Translations under genes and position numbers: made by a program
Notes under the pieces: model-generated
Told to the model about the DNA's origin: nothing
What the model saw: the letters and a program-made list of their open reading frames with translations, nothing else
The model's database searches: none
In this document: piece by piece, positions 15,490 to 24,962 of the stretch
How positions within the stretch are numbered: the first letter of the stretch is position 1
Layout: each line of letters starts with the position of its first letter
NCBI GenBank assembly: GCA_026398235.1
Contig: JAPLTE010000124.1
Coordinates: forward strand, 1-51,532
From: Verrucomicrobiota bacterium
GTDB taxonomy: Bacteria > Verrucomicrobiota > Verrucomicrobiia > Chthoniobacterales > Chthoniobacteraceae
Reading direction: 5' to 3'
Length of the DNA: 51,532 nt

Positions 15490-16725
15490 TCAAATTGATT
15501 CCAGCTTCCTCAGCAGGAGCGCGAGGGCCGTGCGCGCAGCGAGGTCTTTGAACAGTTCGCGGTCGCGGAAAAACCGGTGTTGCTCCACTGTGGTGGACCC
15601 ATCGCGCCGCGCGAGCGCAATGCAGACGGTACCTACCGGTTTGGCCTCGGTGCCGCCAGTGGGGCCTGCGATGCCGGTGGTCGCGAGTGCCCAGTCTGAA
15701 CCGGCGCGCCGGAGAGCTCCTTCAGCCATTGCGGCGGCGACTTCCCGGCTCACCGCTCCGTGCGTGGCAATGAGAGCGGCATCCACCTCCAGATCCCGCG
15801 TCTTCGCTTCGTTGGCGTAAGTGACATATCCGGCGAGAAAAACGGCGGAAGCGCCGGAGACATTCGTAACGTGGTTGGCAAGGCCGCCGCCGGTGCACGA
15901 CTCCGCAAGGGCGAGTGTCTCCTTGCGCCGGGTGAGCGCTTGGACCACGGCTTGTTCCAGGTTGCGGCCATCCCGGGTGACGATCTGTCCGCCCAAGGCT
16001 TCCACCACAATCTTCTCGGCGGCTTCCAAGGTCTCCGCCGGGCCAATGCAGCGGATATCCACCTCGCCGGGCCGGGCGCAATAGCCGAGTTCCAGACCGG
16101 GCAGAGCCAGCAGCGCCTCGCCGACAAGGGCTTCCACATTGGACTCGCCCATGCCGAGCACATGGTAAATCCGGCATTCGTTGATGGCTGCGGTCCCCGA
16201 AACCAGCCCCCGCAGGATCGGCAGGACAGATTCCTCAAACATCGGTTTGAGCTCCCGCGGTGGGCCGGGGAGCAGAAAAAGATGGACGGTGCGACCGTTG
16301 GTTTCGTGCGTGAGGTAAAGTCCCGGCGCGGTGCCGTTGTCGTTGGGCAGGACGGTCGCACCCTCAGGCACCTGGGCCTGGCGCGAGATACGTTCGGTGA
16401 GGGTGAAGCCGCGCAGCGCGAACCGGGCGGCGATCACGTTCATAATCTCTTGGTTAAAATGCAAGGGGCGTCCCAGCAACTCGGCGGTGATCTCGCGGGT
16501 GAAGTCATCCGTGGTGGGGCCAAGCCCGCCCGTGGCGATCACGATCTCCGCGCGGGCCAGCGCCGTGGCGAGCGCCTCGCGGATGGCATCCCCGTCCGGC
16601 ACGGTCACTTGCCGCTTGATGCGCAACCCCAAGGGGAAAAGGCCCGCGGCGAGAGTGGCCAGATGGGTATTGATGACGCTGCCAAGGAGGATTTCCGTGC
16701 CGGTATTGACGACTTCGACGTTCAT
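15490..16725 (-). CDS. cinA: CinA family protein (nicotinamide-nucleotide amidase/competence-damage)
   Basis: The ATG at 16723-16725 (MNVEVVNTGTEILLG) gives 411 residues. The N-terminal MoCF-like domain (about 1-170) carries ATGGLGPTTDD and EITAELLGRPLHF and, in this family, acts on NAD-related pyrophosphates. The C-terminal domain (about 250-411) carries LALAESCTGGGLANHVTNV, FLAGYVTYANEAK and WALATTGIAGPTGGTEAKP, the nicotinamide mononucleotide deamidase signature, so pyridine nucleotide salvage is expected. A longer open frame extends to 17010, but the upstream part overlaps icd and is not CinA-like. It is divergent from icd with about 120 bases between starts. Confidence 0.93.
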   Translation of the reverse strand: MNVEVVNTGTEILLGSVINTHLATLAAGLFPLGLRIKRQVTVPDGDAIREALATALARAEIVIATGGLGPTTDDFTREITAELLGRPLHFNQEIMNVIAARFALRGFTLTERISRQAQVPEGATVLPNDNGTAPGLYLTHETNGRTVHLFLLPGPPRELKPMFEESVLPILRGLVSGTAAINECRIYHVLGMGESNVEALVGEALLALPGLELGYCARPGEVDIRCIGPAETLEAAEKIVVEALGGQIVTRDGRNLEQAVVQALTRRKETLALAESCTGGGLANHVTNVSGASAVFLAGYVTYANEAKTRDLEVDAALIATHGAVSREVAAAMAEGALRRAGSDWALATTGIAGPTGGTEAKPVGTVCIALARRDGSTTVEQHRFFRDRELFKDLAARTALALLLRKLESI

Positions 16726-16846
16726 AACTGGATGAGGATGAATTTTTAAGCGGCGCTTGCAAAGCCCGGATACGAAATTCATTCGACCGGGGAGGGCGGT
16801 TCTGTTGTAATCTTGCGCTTCACACTTTTTAGCATCAACAAATCTT

Positions 16847-18115
16847 ATGGCATATACTGACGTCATTCCGCCCGCAGGAGGCAAAATTTCCATCGAAAAC
16901 GGCAAGTTGACGGTTCCGGTGAATCCGGTGATTCCGTTCATTCGCGGCGACGGGACGGGCCCGGACATCTGGGCGGCCAGCGAGCGGGTGCTCGATGCGG
17001 CGGTGGCCAAAGCCTACAACGGCACGCGCAAGATTTCCTGGTTTGAAGTGTTCGCCGGACAGACAGCCAAGGACAAATTTGACAACTGGCTGCCGGATGA
17101 CACCGTGAACGCATTCCGCGAATATCTCGTGGGAATCAAAGGCCCTTTGACCACTCCCGTCGGCGGCGGCATCAGTTCGCTCAACGTGGCCTTGCGCCAG
17201 ATGCTCGATTTGTATGTCTGCTTGCGCCCGGTGCAATATTTCCAAGGCGTTCCTTCGCCGGTGAAACACCCGGAACGGATGGACATGGTGATTTTCCGTG
17301 AGAACACCGAGGACATTTACACGGGCATTGACTGGCCCGCCGGTTCGCCGCTGGCGACCTCGTTTTTGAAATGGTTGGAGGCGAACTCCCCCAAGGATTT
17401 CAAAAAAATCCGGTTTGGATCGGAAGCCCCGGAACAGGTCGGCATCGGCGTGAAGCCGGTCTCGCAACCCGGCACCGCCCGGCTCGCGCGGGCGGCGATC
17501 CAATATGCCATCGCGCAAAAGCGCAAGAGCGTCACGTTTGTCCACAAGGGCAATATCATGAAATACACCGAAGGGGCGTTCCGGGATTGGGGCTACGAGG
17601 TGGCCAAGCGCGAATTCGGCGCGGTGGAAATTGATGGCGGGCCGTGGTGCCAGATCCCCGAGGGAAAACCGGGCGCGGGATTGGTTTTCAAAGATTCGAT
17701 CGCGGACATCACCCTCCAGAACGTGCTCATCCGGCCTCAGGACGTGGACGTGATCGCCACGCTCAATCTCAACGGCGATTATCTCTCCGACGCCCTCGCG
17801 GCGCAGGTGGGCGGCATCGGCATCGCTCCCGGCGGCAACATCAATTACACGACGGGCCACGCTGTTTTCGAGGCGACCCACGGCACGGCGCCCAAATATG
17901 CCAACCTCGATATGGTGAACCCCGGTTCCGTGGTGCTCTCCGGCGAAATGATGTTCCGCTACATGGGCTGGAACGAAGCGGCCGATTGCATCATCAAAGG
18001 GATCAACGGCGCCATTGCCGCCAAACGCGTCACCTATGATTTCGCCCGCAACATGGAAGGCGCGACCGAGATCAAGTGCTCGGAATTTGGCACGGCGATC
18101 ATCGAGAAGATGTGA
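16847..18115 (+). CDS. icd: NADP-dependent isocitrate dehydrogenase
   Basis: It oxidatively decarboxylates isocitrate to 2-oxoglutarate in the TCA cycle. The 422-residue protein is close to the E. coli length (416). Visible family motifs are [14 protein letters not shown] near the N-terminus, [13 protein letters not shown] (with the phosphorylatable serine region), [27 protein letters not shown], and the NADP-binding region [10 protein letters not shown] ... [15 protein letters not shown] near residues 320-350. It is divergent from cinA, with the following gene starting at the overlapping GTG (18112). A strong housekeeping call with nothing odd in the reading frame. Confidence 0.97.
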   Translation: MAYTDVIPPAGGKISIENGKLTVPVNPVIPFIRGDGTGPDIWAASERVLDAAVAKAYNGTRKISWFEVFAGQTAKDKFDNWLPDDTVNAFREYLVGIKGPLTTPVGGGISSLNVALRQMLDLYVCLRPVQYFQGVPSPVKHPERMDMVIFRENTEDIYTGIDWPAGSPLATSFLKWLEANSPKDFKKIRFGSEAPEQVGIGVKPVSQPGTARLARAAIQYAIAQKRKSVTFVHKGNIMKYTEGAFRDWGYEVAKREFGAVEIDGGPWCQIPEGKPGAGLVFKDSIADITLQNVLIRPQDVDVIATLNLNGDYLSDALAAQVGGIGIAPGGNINYTTGHAVFEATHGTAPKYANLDMVNPGSVVLSGEMMFRYMGWNEAADCIIKGINGAIAAKRVTYDFARNMEGATEIKCSEFGTAIIEKM

Positions 18116-19266
18116 AAACCTACCCGACTCCTTGGCAGCAGAAGATCCTTTGGGGCACATTGACGGCAGTAGCCATTGCGGTCATTGGCGCGCTTTCTGT
18201 ATTGCTGATATTGGGGGTGGGGAAGGTGCTCGGGTTCCTTCAACCGTTGCTGATTCCGGTGGCGGTGGCGGGGATTCTCGCCTTCTTGCTTAATCCCGTA
18301 GTCGAGCGCTTCGTCAGGCGGGGAATGTCGCCCGGAGCCGCCGTGATGGCGGTCTTCGCGTCGGTGTTTCTGCCGGTGGCGTTGATTGCGCTTTGGGTGG
18401 TTCCGGAGATTTATCACCAGAGCGCGGAATTTGCCGTAAAGCTTCCAGAATACATCAGCAACGGCCAGAAGGAGGTGATGCTCCTGATCGAGCGCCTGGT
18501 GACCTGGTTCAATCTGCGTTATCCTGAGAACCCTTACATGGCGCAAGTCATGGACTGGGCGCAAAAGCAACTTCCAGCCTTGCCGCTTAAAGCCTGGCGT
18601 TTTATCAGCGGCGGCGTGCAAGGTTTTTTGGGTGCGGCGGGATTTTTGCTGGGGTTGGTGCTCGTGCCTATTTATCTGTATTATTTGCTGATTAACGCAG
18701 AGTCGATTTCGCAAAGCTGGGGCAATTACCTGCCGCTGCGCGCTTCTCCGCTTCGCGACGAAGTGGTCGATTGCCTGACCGAGATCAACAGCTACCTCAT
18801 TGCGTTCTTCCGGGGGCAAATCCTCGTGACGATCATTGATGGAACCCTGATTGCGGTTGGGCTTTTGGCTCTCGGGATGAAATTTGCGTTGCTCATCGGC
18901 TTGATGGTGGCCGTGCTGCAACTGATCCCTTATCTCGGGGTGATGCTGTGCTGGATTCCCTCGGTGCTGATAGCCTACGCCCAATGGGGCGATTGGCAGC
19001 ACCCGGCCCTCGTCACGCTCATTTTCTTTGTGGTGTTTCAGTTGGAGGGATTTGTTGTTGCGCCCAAAATCGTGGGGGAATCGGTGGGCTTGCACCCGAT
19101 GACGATCATCGTCTCGATGTTTGCCTGGAGCTTGATCATCGGCGGCTTGCTCGGTGCCCTGCTTGCGGTGCCGATGACTGCGACCCTCAAAGTGCTCTTG
19201 CGCCGATACGTCTGGGAAAAACAATTTGAAAGGGCGGCGCCGGGGGCGGAACCTCCCATTGCATGA
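18112..19266 (+). CDS. AI-2E/PerM family membrane transporter
   Basis: The GTG at 18112-18114 overlaps the icd stop (GTGA) and gives 384 residues starting [12 protein letters not shown] after the initiator. Two hydrophobic segments at the N-terminus ([18 protein letters not shown] and [21 protein letters not shown]) are followed by the family's [18 protein letters not shown] block, a long cytoplasmic or periplasmic region, and five or six more membrane segments ending [20 protein letters not shown]. The [16 protein letters not shown] and [12 protein letters not shown] segments are classic for this family. Members export diverse small molecules or antiport sodium; the substrate is unknown here. 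Confidence 0.9.
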   Translation: MKTYPTPWQQKILWGTLTAVAIAVIGALSVLLILGVGKVLGFLQPLLIPVAVAGILAFLLNPVVERFVRRGMSPGAAVMAVFASVFLPVALIALWVVPEIYHQSAEFAVKLPEYISNGQKEVMLLIERLVTWFNLRYPENPYMAQVMDWAQKQLPALPLKAWRFISGGVQGFLGAAGFLLGLVLVPIYLYYLLINAESISQSWGNYLPLRASPLRDEVVDCLTEINSYLIAFFRGQILVTIIDGTLIAVGLLALGMKFALLIGLMVAVLQLIPYLGVMLCWIPSVLIAYAQWGDWQHPALVTLIFFVVFQLEGFVVAPKIVGESVGLHPMTIIVSMFAWSLIIGGLLGALLAVPMTATLKVLLRRYVWEKQFERAAPGAEPPIA

Positions 19267-19601
19267 AACAGCCTTATGTCGTACCCAGCACAGCCCGGCG
19301 CGATCTCTGTCTCGGGCTTGCGGGGGGACTGGTCCTTATGGCGCTCGCCGTTTTCGGCTTCATGAAAATGTCGGGAGGCGTGACCGGGATTATCTTGAAC
19401 GGGCAAATCGTCGCCAAACATTTCACGCCGTTCGCTGAAAAGCAGGTGAGTTTCGGCAAAGGCGGCGTGCGCCAGATCGAGGGGGATTACGTTTTGGAAT
19501 GCGACGTAAAAGGGCGCCTCTACCTGGTTACGGTGGACAAGGAAACCTACAAAGCCGCGCAGGTCGGAAAGCAGTATTTATTTCCCCGTCCGAGAGAATG
19601 A
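19263..19601 (+). CDS. Small membrane-anchored protein of unknown function
   Basis: This 112-residue protein begins at an ATG overlapping the upstream stop as ATGA, so it is in the icd-transporter operon. It has one hydrophobic helix at about residues 18-38 (LCLGLAGGLVLMALAVFGFM), then a beta-rich soluble tail of about 70 residues (VTGIILNGQIVAKHF, GDYVLECDVKGRLYLVTVD). The tail may lie on the outer face of the inner membrane. I recognise no family. Coupled translation with a transporter suggests, but does not show, a related role. Confidence 0.65.
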   Translation: MKQPYVVPSTARRDLCLGLAGGLVLMALAVFGFMKMSGGVTGIILNGQIVAKHFTPFAEKQVSFGKGGVRQIEGDYVLECDVKGRLYLVTVDKETYKAAQVGKQYLFPRPRE

Positions 19602-19698
19602 ATCCGTTCGTTTTGCGCCGATTCCAAGCTCCCGGAGCTTTGCTGCGATCTCTTTCTTTCTATTTTGTATATAGCCACTTATACGTATATCATTGCCA

Positions 19699-19727
19699 TT
19701 GAACGAAAGGGTATTTCGGTATTCTAT
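19699..19727 (+). promoter_or_regulatory. Candidate sigma-70-type promoter of the hybrid kinase
   Basis: TTGAAC (19699-19704) and TTCTAT (19722-19727) are separated by 17 bases in a locally AT-rich stretch upstream of the kinase. Both hexamers are imperfect, so the call is tentative. Confidence 0.3.
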
Positions 19728-19730
19728 AAG

Positions 19731-19742
19731 CTCTAATTAGAG
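19731..19742. promoter_or_regulatory. Perfect 12-base palindrome CTCTAATTAGAG, operator-like
   Basis: A fully palindromic dodecamer lies just downstream of the candidate promoter, where a repressor could block initiation of the histidine kinase gene. A second palindrome, TATACGTATA, lies about 50 bases upstream. The regulator is unknown. Confidence 0.35.
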
Positions 19743-19809
19743 ATGGGGACGCCCGCTGTCTTCGCCCGAAAAAAAGGGGTTGCGCGCAACTCTCCCTCAG
19801 AACATTTTG

Positions 19810-22800
19810 ATGCCAATGCTTCCTCTGCGCGTGCTTCCTGTGGGAAACCCCATGGCGTACGGTGAAATTCTGCCAACGGATTTTCCCGGATGGGGGGAGG
19901 TGCGGTTCGATGTTGCTGCCCCGACAGATCCTGCCCATGCGGCGGAACTGCTGCGGAAGGGCGGGATCGACGTGATGCTTTTTGCCCGCGAAGGGGCTCC
20001 TGGGGAAGTCCAAGAGTTGAAGGGGTTGGTTGAGTTGATTCAGAATGGAGTGGCGATTGTCGTGGCCAACGAGCAGGACGCAACAGCGGAAGCGGCCTGC
20101 TTCCAATGCGGAGCGCAGGAATCTCTATCCCTGAAAGGGCTGACCCCCCAGATGTTGGCCCGGGCAATGAGCCATGCGTGGGAACGCCATCAATTTCGGT
20201 GTGAGGCCGACCCTTTGGCTGAACGGTTCGCGAATTCAACCCGGATGGTGGCTCAGTTGGCATCGCGAATCAAAGAGGTGGGCGAGGAACGCATCCGCGC
20301 GGAAAAGGCGCTGGTGGAAACAGTGGCGCGCTACCGGTTTCTCCTGGACAGCTTGCCGCAGATCGTCTGGACGGCCGATGCAAACGGTTCGCTCGTCTAT
20401 ATCAATCAGTTTTGGGTCAAGTATTCCGGGTGCACCGTGGAACAGACGCTCACCGAGGGATGGGGCGATGCGATTCACCCCGATGATGCGGCTTCCAGCC
20501 TGGAGTCTCAGCGCGCTTTTTTTACGAAAGGGGAACCGTTTGCAATCGAACACCGGTTGCGTGCAACGGACGGCACCTATCGCTGGCACGAGCTCCGGGC
20601 GGTTCCGCGCCGCAACAGCGCCGGGAAAATTTTGGAATGGATCGGCACCGAGGCGGATATTGACGACCAAAAGAGCGCCGCCGGGCGACTGGAGGAAGCG
20701 CACGACAAACTTGGGGTCCGCATCCTGGAGCGCACTTCGGAACTGGCGCACGCAAACGAATTGCTCCAAGCCGAGGTGGTGGAGCGTCGGCGCGCAGAAG
20801 CCGAGGCGCTGAAGGCGAGGGAGATCGCAGAGGCCGCCAACCGGTCCAAGACGGAATTCCTTGCGAACATCAGCCATGAGATTCGCACGCCGATGAACGG
20901 CATCATCGGAATGACCGATCTGGCGCTGGAGACCGACCTCGATTTGCAGCAGCGCGAATACCTGCAACTGGTGGCGCATTCAGCGGATTCGCTTTTGATT
21001 TTGATCAACGACATGCTTGATTTCGCTAAGATCGAAGCGGGCAGGCTCGAGATGGAAAATGTGCCGTTTGCTTTGCGCAAGGTGTTGGAGGATTCCATCA
21101 AGGCAATGAGCTTGCGGGCTTCGCAGAAGGGGATCGGGCTAAACCTCGAGATTCACCCGGAGGTTCCTGCGAGAATTGTGGGCGACTCGATCCGCCTGCG
21201 CCAGGTACTGGTAAACCTGCTCTCCAACGCGATTAAATTTACGGAAAAAGGGGAAGTCGGTGTGCGCGTGACGGTCATTTCCATGCGCAACACGCGGATC
21301 AATTTGCTTTTCGAAGTGACCGATACCGGGATCGGCATTCCCGAAGACAAGCAGGGAGTCATTTTTGAGGCTTTTGCCCAAGTGGACGGTTCGATGACGC
21401 GTCGCTTCGGCGGGACGGGTCTTGGGCTTGCGATTGTTTCCAGTTTGGTCGGGAAGATGGGCGGGGACATCCGGGTCCGCAGTAAACTGGGCGAGGGGAG
21501 CACGTTTGCTTTTAATTTGCCAGCCAGTGTGGATTCCGGCAGCGAGGAGCCCCCTGGCGGCCCGGAACCGTTGGATCAGAATATCGTGCCGGAGCGGGAT
21601 GCCGGAATGCGTGTGATGATCGTGGCCGATCAACATTCCGAGACGGGAATCGCGCTTTCGGAGATGCTCCATTCGCTGGGAGTGGAGTCTTCGGTGGTCG
21701 GGCTGGGGGAGGCGGCCTTGGGCGAGATCGAGCGCGCGCAATCCCAAGGCATTGCCTACCGGCTGATCATGGTGGATGCCGCTTTGGGCGACATGGGAGG
21801 GGAACGGTTTGTCCAAACCTTGGCTGAACACCAGGAACTTGAAGCTCCCGTGGTCTTGTTGCTCTCGGGAGCCGCTTCGCCGGAAGAGGTAAAAAAAGCA
21901 TGGGCTGCGAAACCGGATTGGGTTTTATACAAACCGGTGATCCATGCGGATTTGATGGAAACTCTCGAGCGCAGCCTTCACATGGTGGAGCCGGCCCACG
22001 TTCGCCAGGCGAAGCTTGCGTTCTCAGCCGAGAAGCCCGATGCCAAGCCGCCGCTGCGCGTCTTGATTGCCGAGGATAACGTGGTGAACCAAATCGTGGT
22101 GGAACGCATTTTGTTAAGTTTCGGTTGTGCGATCACGACAGTATCCAACGGGCGGGCAGCGCTGGACGCGGTTGAAAACAAGCCGTTCGATCTCGTTTTG
22201 ATGGATATTCAAATGCCGGAGATGGACGGAATGGAAGCCACACGCGGAATCCGATCGTTCCCGGACAAGCGCGCCCAACTGCCGATTGTGGCGATGACTG
22301 CCCACGCGATGAAGGGGGATCGGGAGCGGTTTTTGGCCGCCGGGATGGATCATTATATTTCCAAGCCGTTCCATAAAGACGAGTTGCTTTTGCTTATCAA
22401 ATCGATCCAATCCCGGGTGCGCAATCAAGATGCGGGAAACGACACCATGCCAGCCGTGCCTGCTGCGAAATTTTCTTTGCTCGAGAATTTTTTGAAAGCC
22501 ATGGGTGGGGACCAAACCCTTTTTCAGGCGGCTTGTGACTTGTTCGCCGAGTTGATCCCGGAGCGGGTGGAGGAACTGGGGCGGGCGCTCGAAGAAAATT
22601 GCGCTCAGGATGCGGAGCGGGTCGCCCACAACCTGAAGGCTTCGCTTGATTCCGTGGGGGCGAGGGAAATATCGGAGCGAATCGCCGTTCTGGAAGCAAA
22701 TCTGCGCTCGCGCGATTTTCCGGGTGCCCTCGCGCATTTCCGGCGCATCCAGCAGGACATCTGCGAAACGGTGGAAGAGATACACTCCCGTCGCGAAGCT

Positions 22801-22818
22801 GGTTTGATGGCGAGTTAA
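19810..22818 (+). CDS. Hybrid sensor histidine kinase with PAS, two receivers and Hpt
   Basis: The ATG at 19810 gives 1002 residues; a TTG at 19780 is an alternative start. Domains in order: a degenerate receiver-like N-terminal domain (LRVLPVGNP, no clear phospho-Asp); a PAS domain (RYRFLLDSLPQIVWTADANG) near 170-290; a short coiled coil; HisKA with FLANISHEIRTPMNG (H356); an HATPase with NLLSNAIKFTEKG, DTGIGIPEDK and GGTGLGLAIVSS; a degenerate receiver (MIVADQHSETG); a canonical receiver with MDIQMPEMDG (D799); and an Hpt domain with VAHNLKASLDSVG (H940). This suggests an internal His-Asp-His phosphorelay passed to a partner not seen next to it. No transmembrane helix is evident, so it likely senses a cytoplasmic signal through PAS. 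Confidence 0.9.
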   Translation: MPMLPLRVLPVGNPMAYGEILPTDFPGWGEVRFDVAAPTDPAHAAELLRKGGIDVMLFAREGAPGEVQELKGLVELIQNGVAIVVANEQDATAEAACFQCGAQESLSLKGLTPQMLARAMSHAWERHQFRCEADPLAERFANSTRMVAQLASRIKEVGEERIRAEKALVETVARYRFLLDSLPQIVWTADANGSLVYINQFWVKYSGCTVEQTLTEGWGDAIHPDDAASSLESQRAFFTKGEPFAIEHRLRATDGTYRWHELRAVPRRNSAGKILEWIGTEADIDDQKSAAGRLEEAHDKLGVRILERTSELAHANELLQAEVVERRRAEAEALKAREIAEAANRSKTEFLANISHEIRTPMNGIIGMTDLALETDLDLQQREYLQLVAHSADSLLILINDMLDFAKIEAGRLEMENVPFALRKVLEDSIKAMSLRASQKGIGLNLEIHPEVPARIVGDSIRLRQVLVNLLSNAIKFTEKGEVGVRVTVISMRNTRINLLFEVTDTGIGIPEDKQGVIFEAFAQVDGSMTRRFGGTGLGLAIVSSLVGKMGGDIRVRSKLGEGSTFAFNLPASVDSGSEEPPGGPEPLDQNIVPERDAGMRVMIVADQHSETGIALSEMLHSLGVESSVVGLGEAALGEIERAQSQGIAYRLIMVDAALGDMGGERFVQTLAEHQELEAPVVLLLSGAASPEEVKKAWAAKPDWVLYKPVIHADLMETLERSLHMVEPAHVRQAKLAFSAEKPDAKPPLRVLIAEDNVVNQIVVERILLSFGCAITTVSNGRAALDAVENKPFDLVLMDIQMPEMDGMEATRGIRSFPDKRAQLPIVAMTAHAMKGDRERFLAAGMDHYISKPFHKDELLLLIKSIQSRVRNQDAGNDTMPAVPAAKFSLLENFLKAMGGDQTLFQAACDLFAELIPERVEELGRALEENCAQDAERVAHNLKASLDSVGAREISERIAVLEANLRSRDFPGALAHFRRIQQDICETVEEIHSRREAGLMAS

Positions 22819-22819
22819 C

Positions 22820-24046
22820 TTATTGGGCCGACCGCAGCCACTCGAGGGCTCGATTGCCTGCGCGGGTGCCGGTGGCCATGCAACCCTGGAGAAGGTAGCC
22901 GCCCGTGGGGGATTCCCAATCGATCATTTCCCCGGCCAGAAAAACGCCGGGGAGGCGCCGCAGCATGAGCCCGCGCGTGAGTTCGCTCCAGCGGACGCCG
23001 CCCGCAGAGGAGATGGCTTCGGCCAGCGGGCGCGGTTCCGTGAGAAAAAGTCTGCAATTTTTTGTTTCCGCAGCCAACGCGGCGGCGGTAGGGAACGGGC
23101 CGCGTGAGACAAGAATGGCAAAAGCGGCATCGCTCAAACGCCAGCGGGTGCGCGCTTCATCGAGCAGTTTGGCCGGGTTTTTTACCGGGCCCAGTTTGGC
23201 AAGGAGTTCTTCGGCGGTAAAGGACGGTTTAAAGTCGATGCGCAACTCTGCTGTGCCGCGTTCGCGCTTGAGGGTGCGCAGTGCGGGGCCGAGTGCGTAG
23301 AGGGCGCTTCCTTCAAGGCCATAGCGGGTAATGAGCAGTTCGCCGGCCGCTTCTTGTTCCCCGGCCCGGGCGACGATGTTTTTGATGGGGCGACCTTCCG
23401 CTTGGGAAAGCACCGAATCCGCCCAAGGCAGTTCCCATCCGCTGTTGGCCGGTTCGAGCGGGGTGACGGCAATCGCCATCCGTTCGAGAATGCCTGTCCA
23501 CCCGCCATCGGAACCGGTGCGCGGCCAGGACCCTCCCCCGAGCGCCAGGACAACGGCATCGGCGTCGAACGTGACAGCGGCCCCCTGGTCGGTTGCGAAA
23601 TCCAATTGCAGTTTGCGGGGGTTTTCGCGGATTGTGAGGCCGGTCCAGCGGTGGCGGGTTTGGATTCGCACCCCGCGACTGCGCAGCCGCGTAACCCATC
23701 GCAACAAGAGGCGCGCGGCCCGGAGCCCTACGGGATAAACGCGCCCCGAGGAGGAGGCAAAGGTTTCGATTCCGAGCCCGGCGGCCCAGGCGCGAAGTGC
23801 ATTTGGATCGAAATCGGCCAGGAGCGATGGCCAGACATCTTGCGGCATTTCAGAGCCGCTGTATCGGGTCGCAAAGCGGTCACTGGATTCCGCGCGGGTC
23901 AGGTTGAGGCCGCCGCATCCCGCAACCAAAAATTTGCGGCCCACGGAAGGTTTGGCATCAAAAAGCGTCACCGAGGCGCCACCTGCCGCGGCGACTTCCG
24001 CCGCCCGCAAACCCGCAGGGCCTCCGCCGATAATGGCAACATTCAT
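22820..24046 (-). CDS. HI0933-type flavoprotein (NAD(P)/FAD-dependent oxidoreductase)
   Basis: This 408-residue protein starts MNVAIIGGGPAGLRAAEVAA, a Rossmann FAD-binding GxGxxG motif, followed by KFLVAGCGGLNLTRAE, the family signature GxGGLNxT region. Later AVVLALGGGSWPRTGSDGGW and the C-terminal second FAD motif VFLAGEMIDWESPTGGYLLQGCMATG are typical of the HI0933/BaiN group. Members include proteins called 3-dehydro-bile acid reductase, but most have no proven substrate. It ends two bases from the stop of the converging kinase gene. Confident as a flavoprotein; the reaction is unknown. Confidence 0.9.
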   Translation of the reverse strand: MNVAIIGGGPAGLRAAEVAAAGGASVTLFDAKPSVGRKFLVAGCGGLNLTRAESSDRFATRYSGSEMPQDVWPSLLADFDPNALRAWAAGLGIETFASSSGRVYPVGLRAARLLLRWVTRLRSRGVRIQTRHRWTGLTIRENPRKLQLDFATDQGAAVTFDADAVVLALGGGSWPRTGSDGGWTGILERMAIAVTPLEPANSGWELPWADSVLSQAEGRPIKNIVARAGEQEAAGELLITRYGLEGSALYALGPALRTLKRERGTAELRIDFKPSFTAEELLAKLGPVKNPAKLLDEARTRWRLSDAAFAILVSRGPFPTAAALAAETKNCRLFLTEPRPLAEAISSAGGVRWSELTRGLMLRRLPGVFLAGEMIDWESPTGGYLLQGCMATGTRAGNRALEWLRSAQ

Positions 24047-24101
24047 GGAGAGAAAAAATAAAACGTTCCACAGCGCATGGCGACCATTATCTGCCGCTTA
24101 T

Positions 24102-24563
24102 TTAAATGCCCACCCCATGCTCGTCCCGGGTAAGCTTGTGAACGGATTTGGAGAGGATGAGGACCAGCGCCACCGGCAGATAAACCCCGGTAATTGCCAG
24201 GATCATGGAGAGTTGCTTGCGGGGGTGCATTGCATCCGGCAAACCGGGGATCATCGAGAGCGTGGAGATCACGGCCACCAGAAGGCTGAGGACGAGGAGG
24301 TATCTCGCCCAATTTTGGCGAAACCATATGGCCAGCAACAGGCCGGTAGTCCAGACTGCGGTGGTGACCAGCGAGACAATCAAATATTGTTTGTTAATTA
24401 CGGAGAGTTGCGGGTAGAGGTAATAGACCGTGGCGGCATCGATCAGCCGCAGCCATGCAAAGAGGGAAAAAATATAAAGCCTGCCGCTTTTGGCTTTTCG
24501 CCTGCGTTTTCGCCCGCGGTGCAGGGTGGAATCCGGGGAGTTGATTGGGGGAGAAGAGTTCAT
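24102..24563 (-). CDS. Hypothetical multi-pass membrane protein, 153 residues
   Basis: The N-terminal 30 residues are polar and basic (GRKRRRKAKSGRL), followed by about four hydrophobic segments: FSLFAWLRLIDAATVYYL near 34-50, YLIVSLVTTAVWTTGLLLAIWF near 62-82, YLLVLSLLVAVISTLSMI near 88-105 and SMILAITGVYLPVALVLIL near 118-138. The basic start suggests an inside N-terminus. I recognise no family. It lies 55 bases downstream of the flavoprotein start, on the same strand, and is divergent from a small gene at 24762. Confidence 0.6.
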   Translation of the reverse strand: MNSSPPINSPDSTLHRGRKRRRKAKSGRLYIFSLFAWLRLIDAATVYYLYPQLSVINKQYLIVSLVTTAVWTTGLLLAIWFRQNWARYLLVLSLLVAVISTLSMIPGLPDAMHPRKQLSMILAITGVYLPVALVLILSKSVHKLTRDEHGVGI

Positions 24564-24625
24564 GCCGTCTTGGCAGTGGAAAATTGGAACCAGATTACTC
24601 GTTCACCTGCTGATATAAAGCAGAA

Positions 24626-24642
24626 TTCCTGGGAACCAGGAA
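24626..24642. promoter_or_regulatory. Perfect inverted repeat TTCCTGG-GAA-CCAGGAA
   Basis: Seven-base arms with a three-base spacer, in the divergent intergenic gap between the membrane protein gene (starts 24563) and the small gene (starts 24762). It is a plausible operator; TATAAA just upstream (24614-24619) may be part of a promoter. Confidence 0.35.
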
Positions 24643-24720
24643 ACGGCCAAGAGTTGGTCAATTTTTGCGTGATTCCCCCGGCTCGCGCTTTTCATTTTGG
24701 AAAGAGGGTTTAAAGATCCA

Positions 24721-24735
24721 AGGTGTAATACACCT
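24721..24735. promoter_or_regulatory. Perfect inverted repeat AGGTGT-AAT-ACACCT
   Basis: Six-base arms with a three-base spacer, 26 bases before the ATG at 24762. It may be an operator or a leader hairpin. It is the second perfect repeat within the same 200-base gap. Confidence 0.35.
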
Positions 24736-24761
24736 AACGACCTTCAACAGGAAACTCATTC

Positions 24762-24962
24762 ATGGAAGAAACACAGGCCAGCTTGCCGAAACGGAAGTTC
24801 AAACGTATGCACCAGGACACGTGTGGTGTGGCGCGGATGGAATATGATAATTACGACGACGTACGCCTGGCTTGTGAGCGCAAGTTGGGGGAATGGGAGC
24901 GGCTGGGGATCATCCCTCCATGGCGGGCGCCTCGCAATAACGACTGGATTTTTGCGCGGTGA
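24762..24962 (+). CDS. Small basic protein of unknown function, 66 residues
   Basis: It begins MEETQASLPKRKFKRMHQD and has a highly structured look, with charged and aromatic residues (DNYDDVRLACERKLGEWERLG) and ending PWRAPRNNDWIFAR. There is no signal peptide or membrane segment. I do not recognise the family. In the next frame, sequence just after it reads RGDPGRFSTEEAHEQE, which resembles the tail of some IS21-type transposases, so this stretch may hold a remnant. Coding status is only moderately likely. Confidence 0.4.
   Translation: MEETQASLPKRKFKRMHQDTCGVARMEYDNYDDVRLACERKLGEWERLGIIPPWRAPRNNDWIFAR

Noticed and set aside
16835-18160. 441-residue minus-strand open frame opposite icd
   Set aside because: Fully overlaps icd, which has strong motifs. 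His/Arg-rich shadow.
18034-19224. 396-residue minus-strand open frame opposite the AI-2E-type transporter
   Set aside because: His/Gln/Arg-rich shadow of a membrane protein gene with clear hydrophobic segments on the plus strand.
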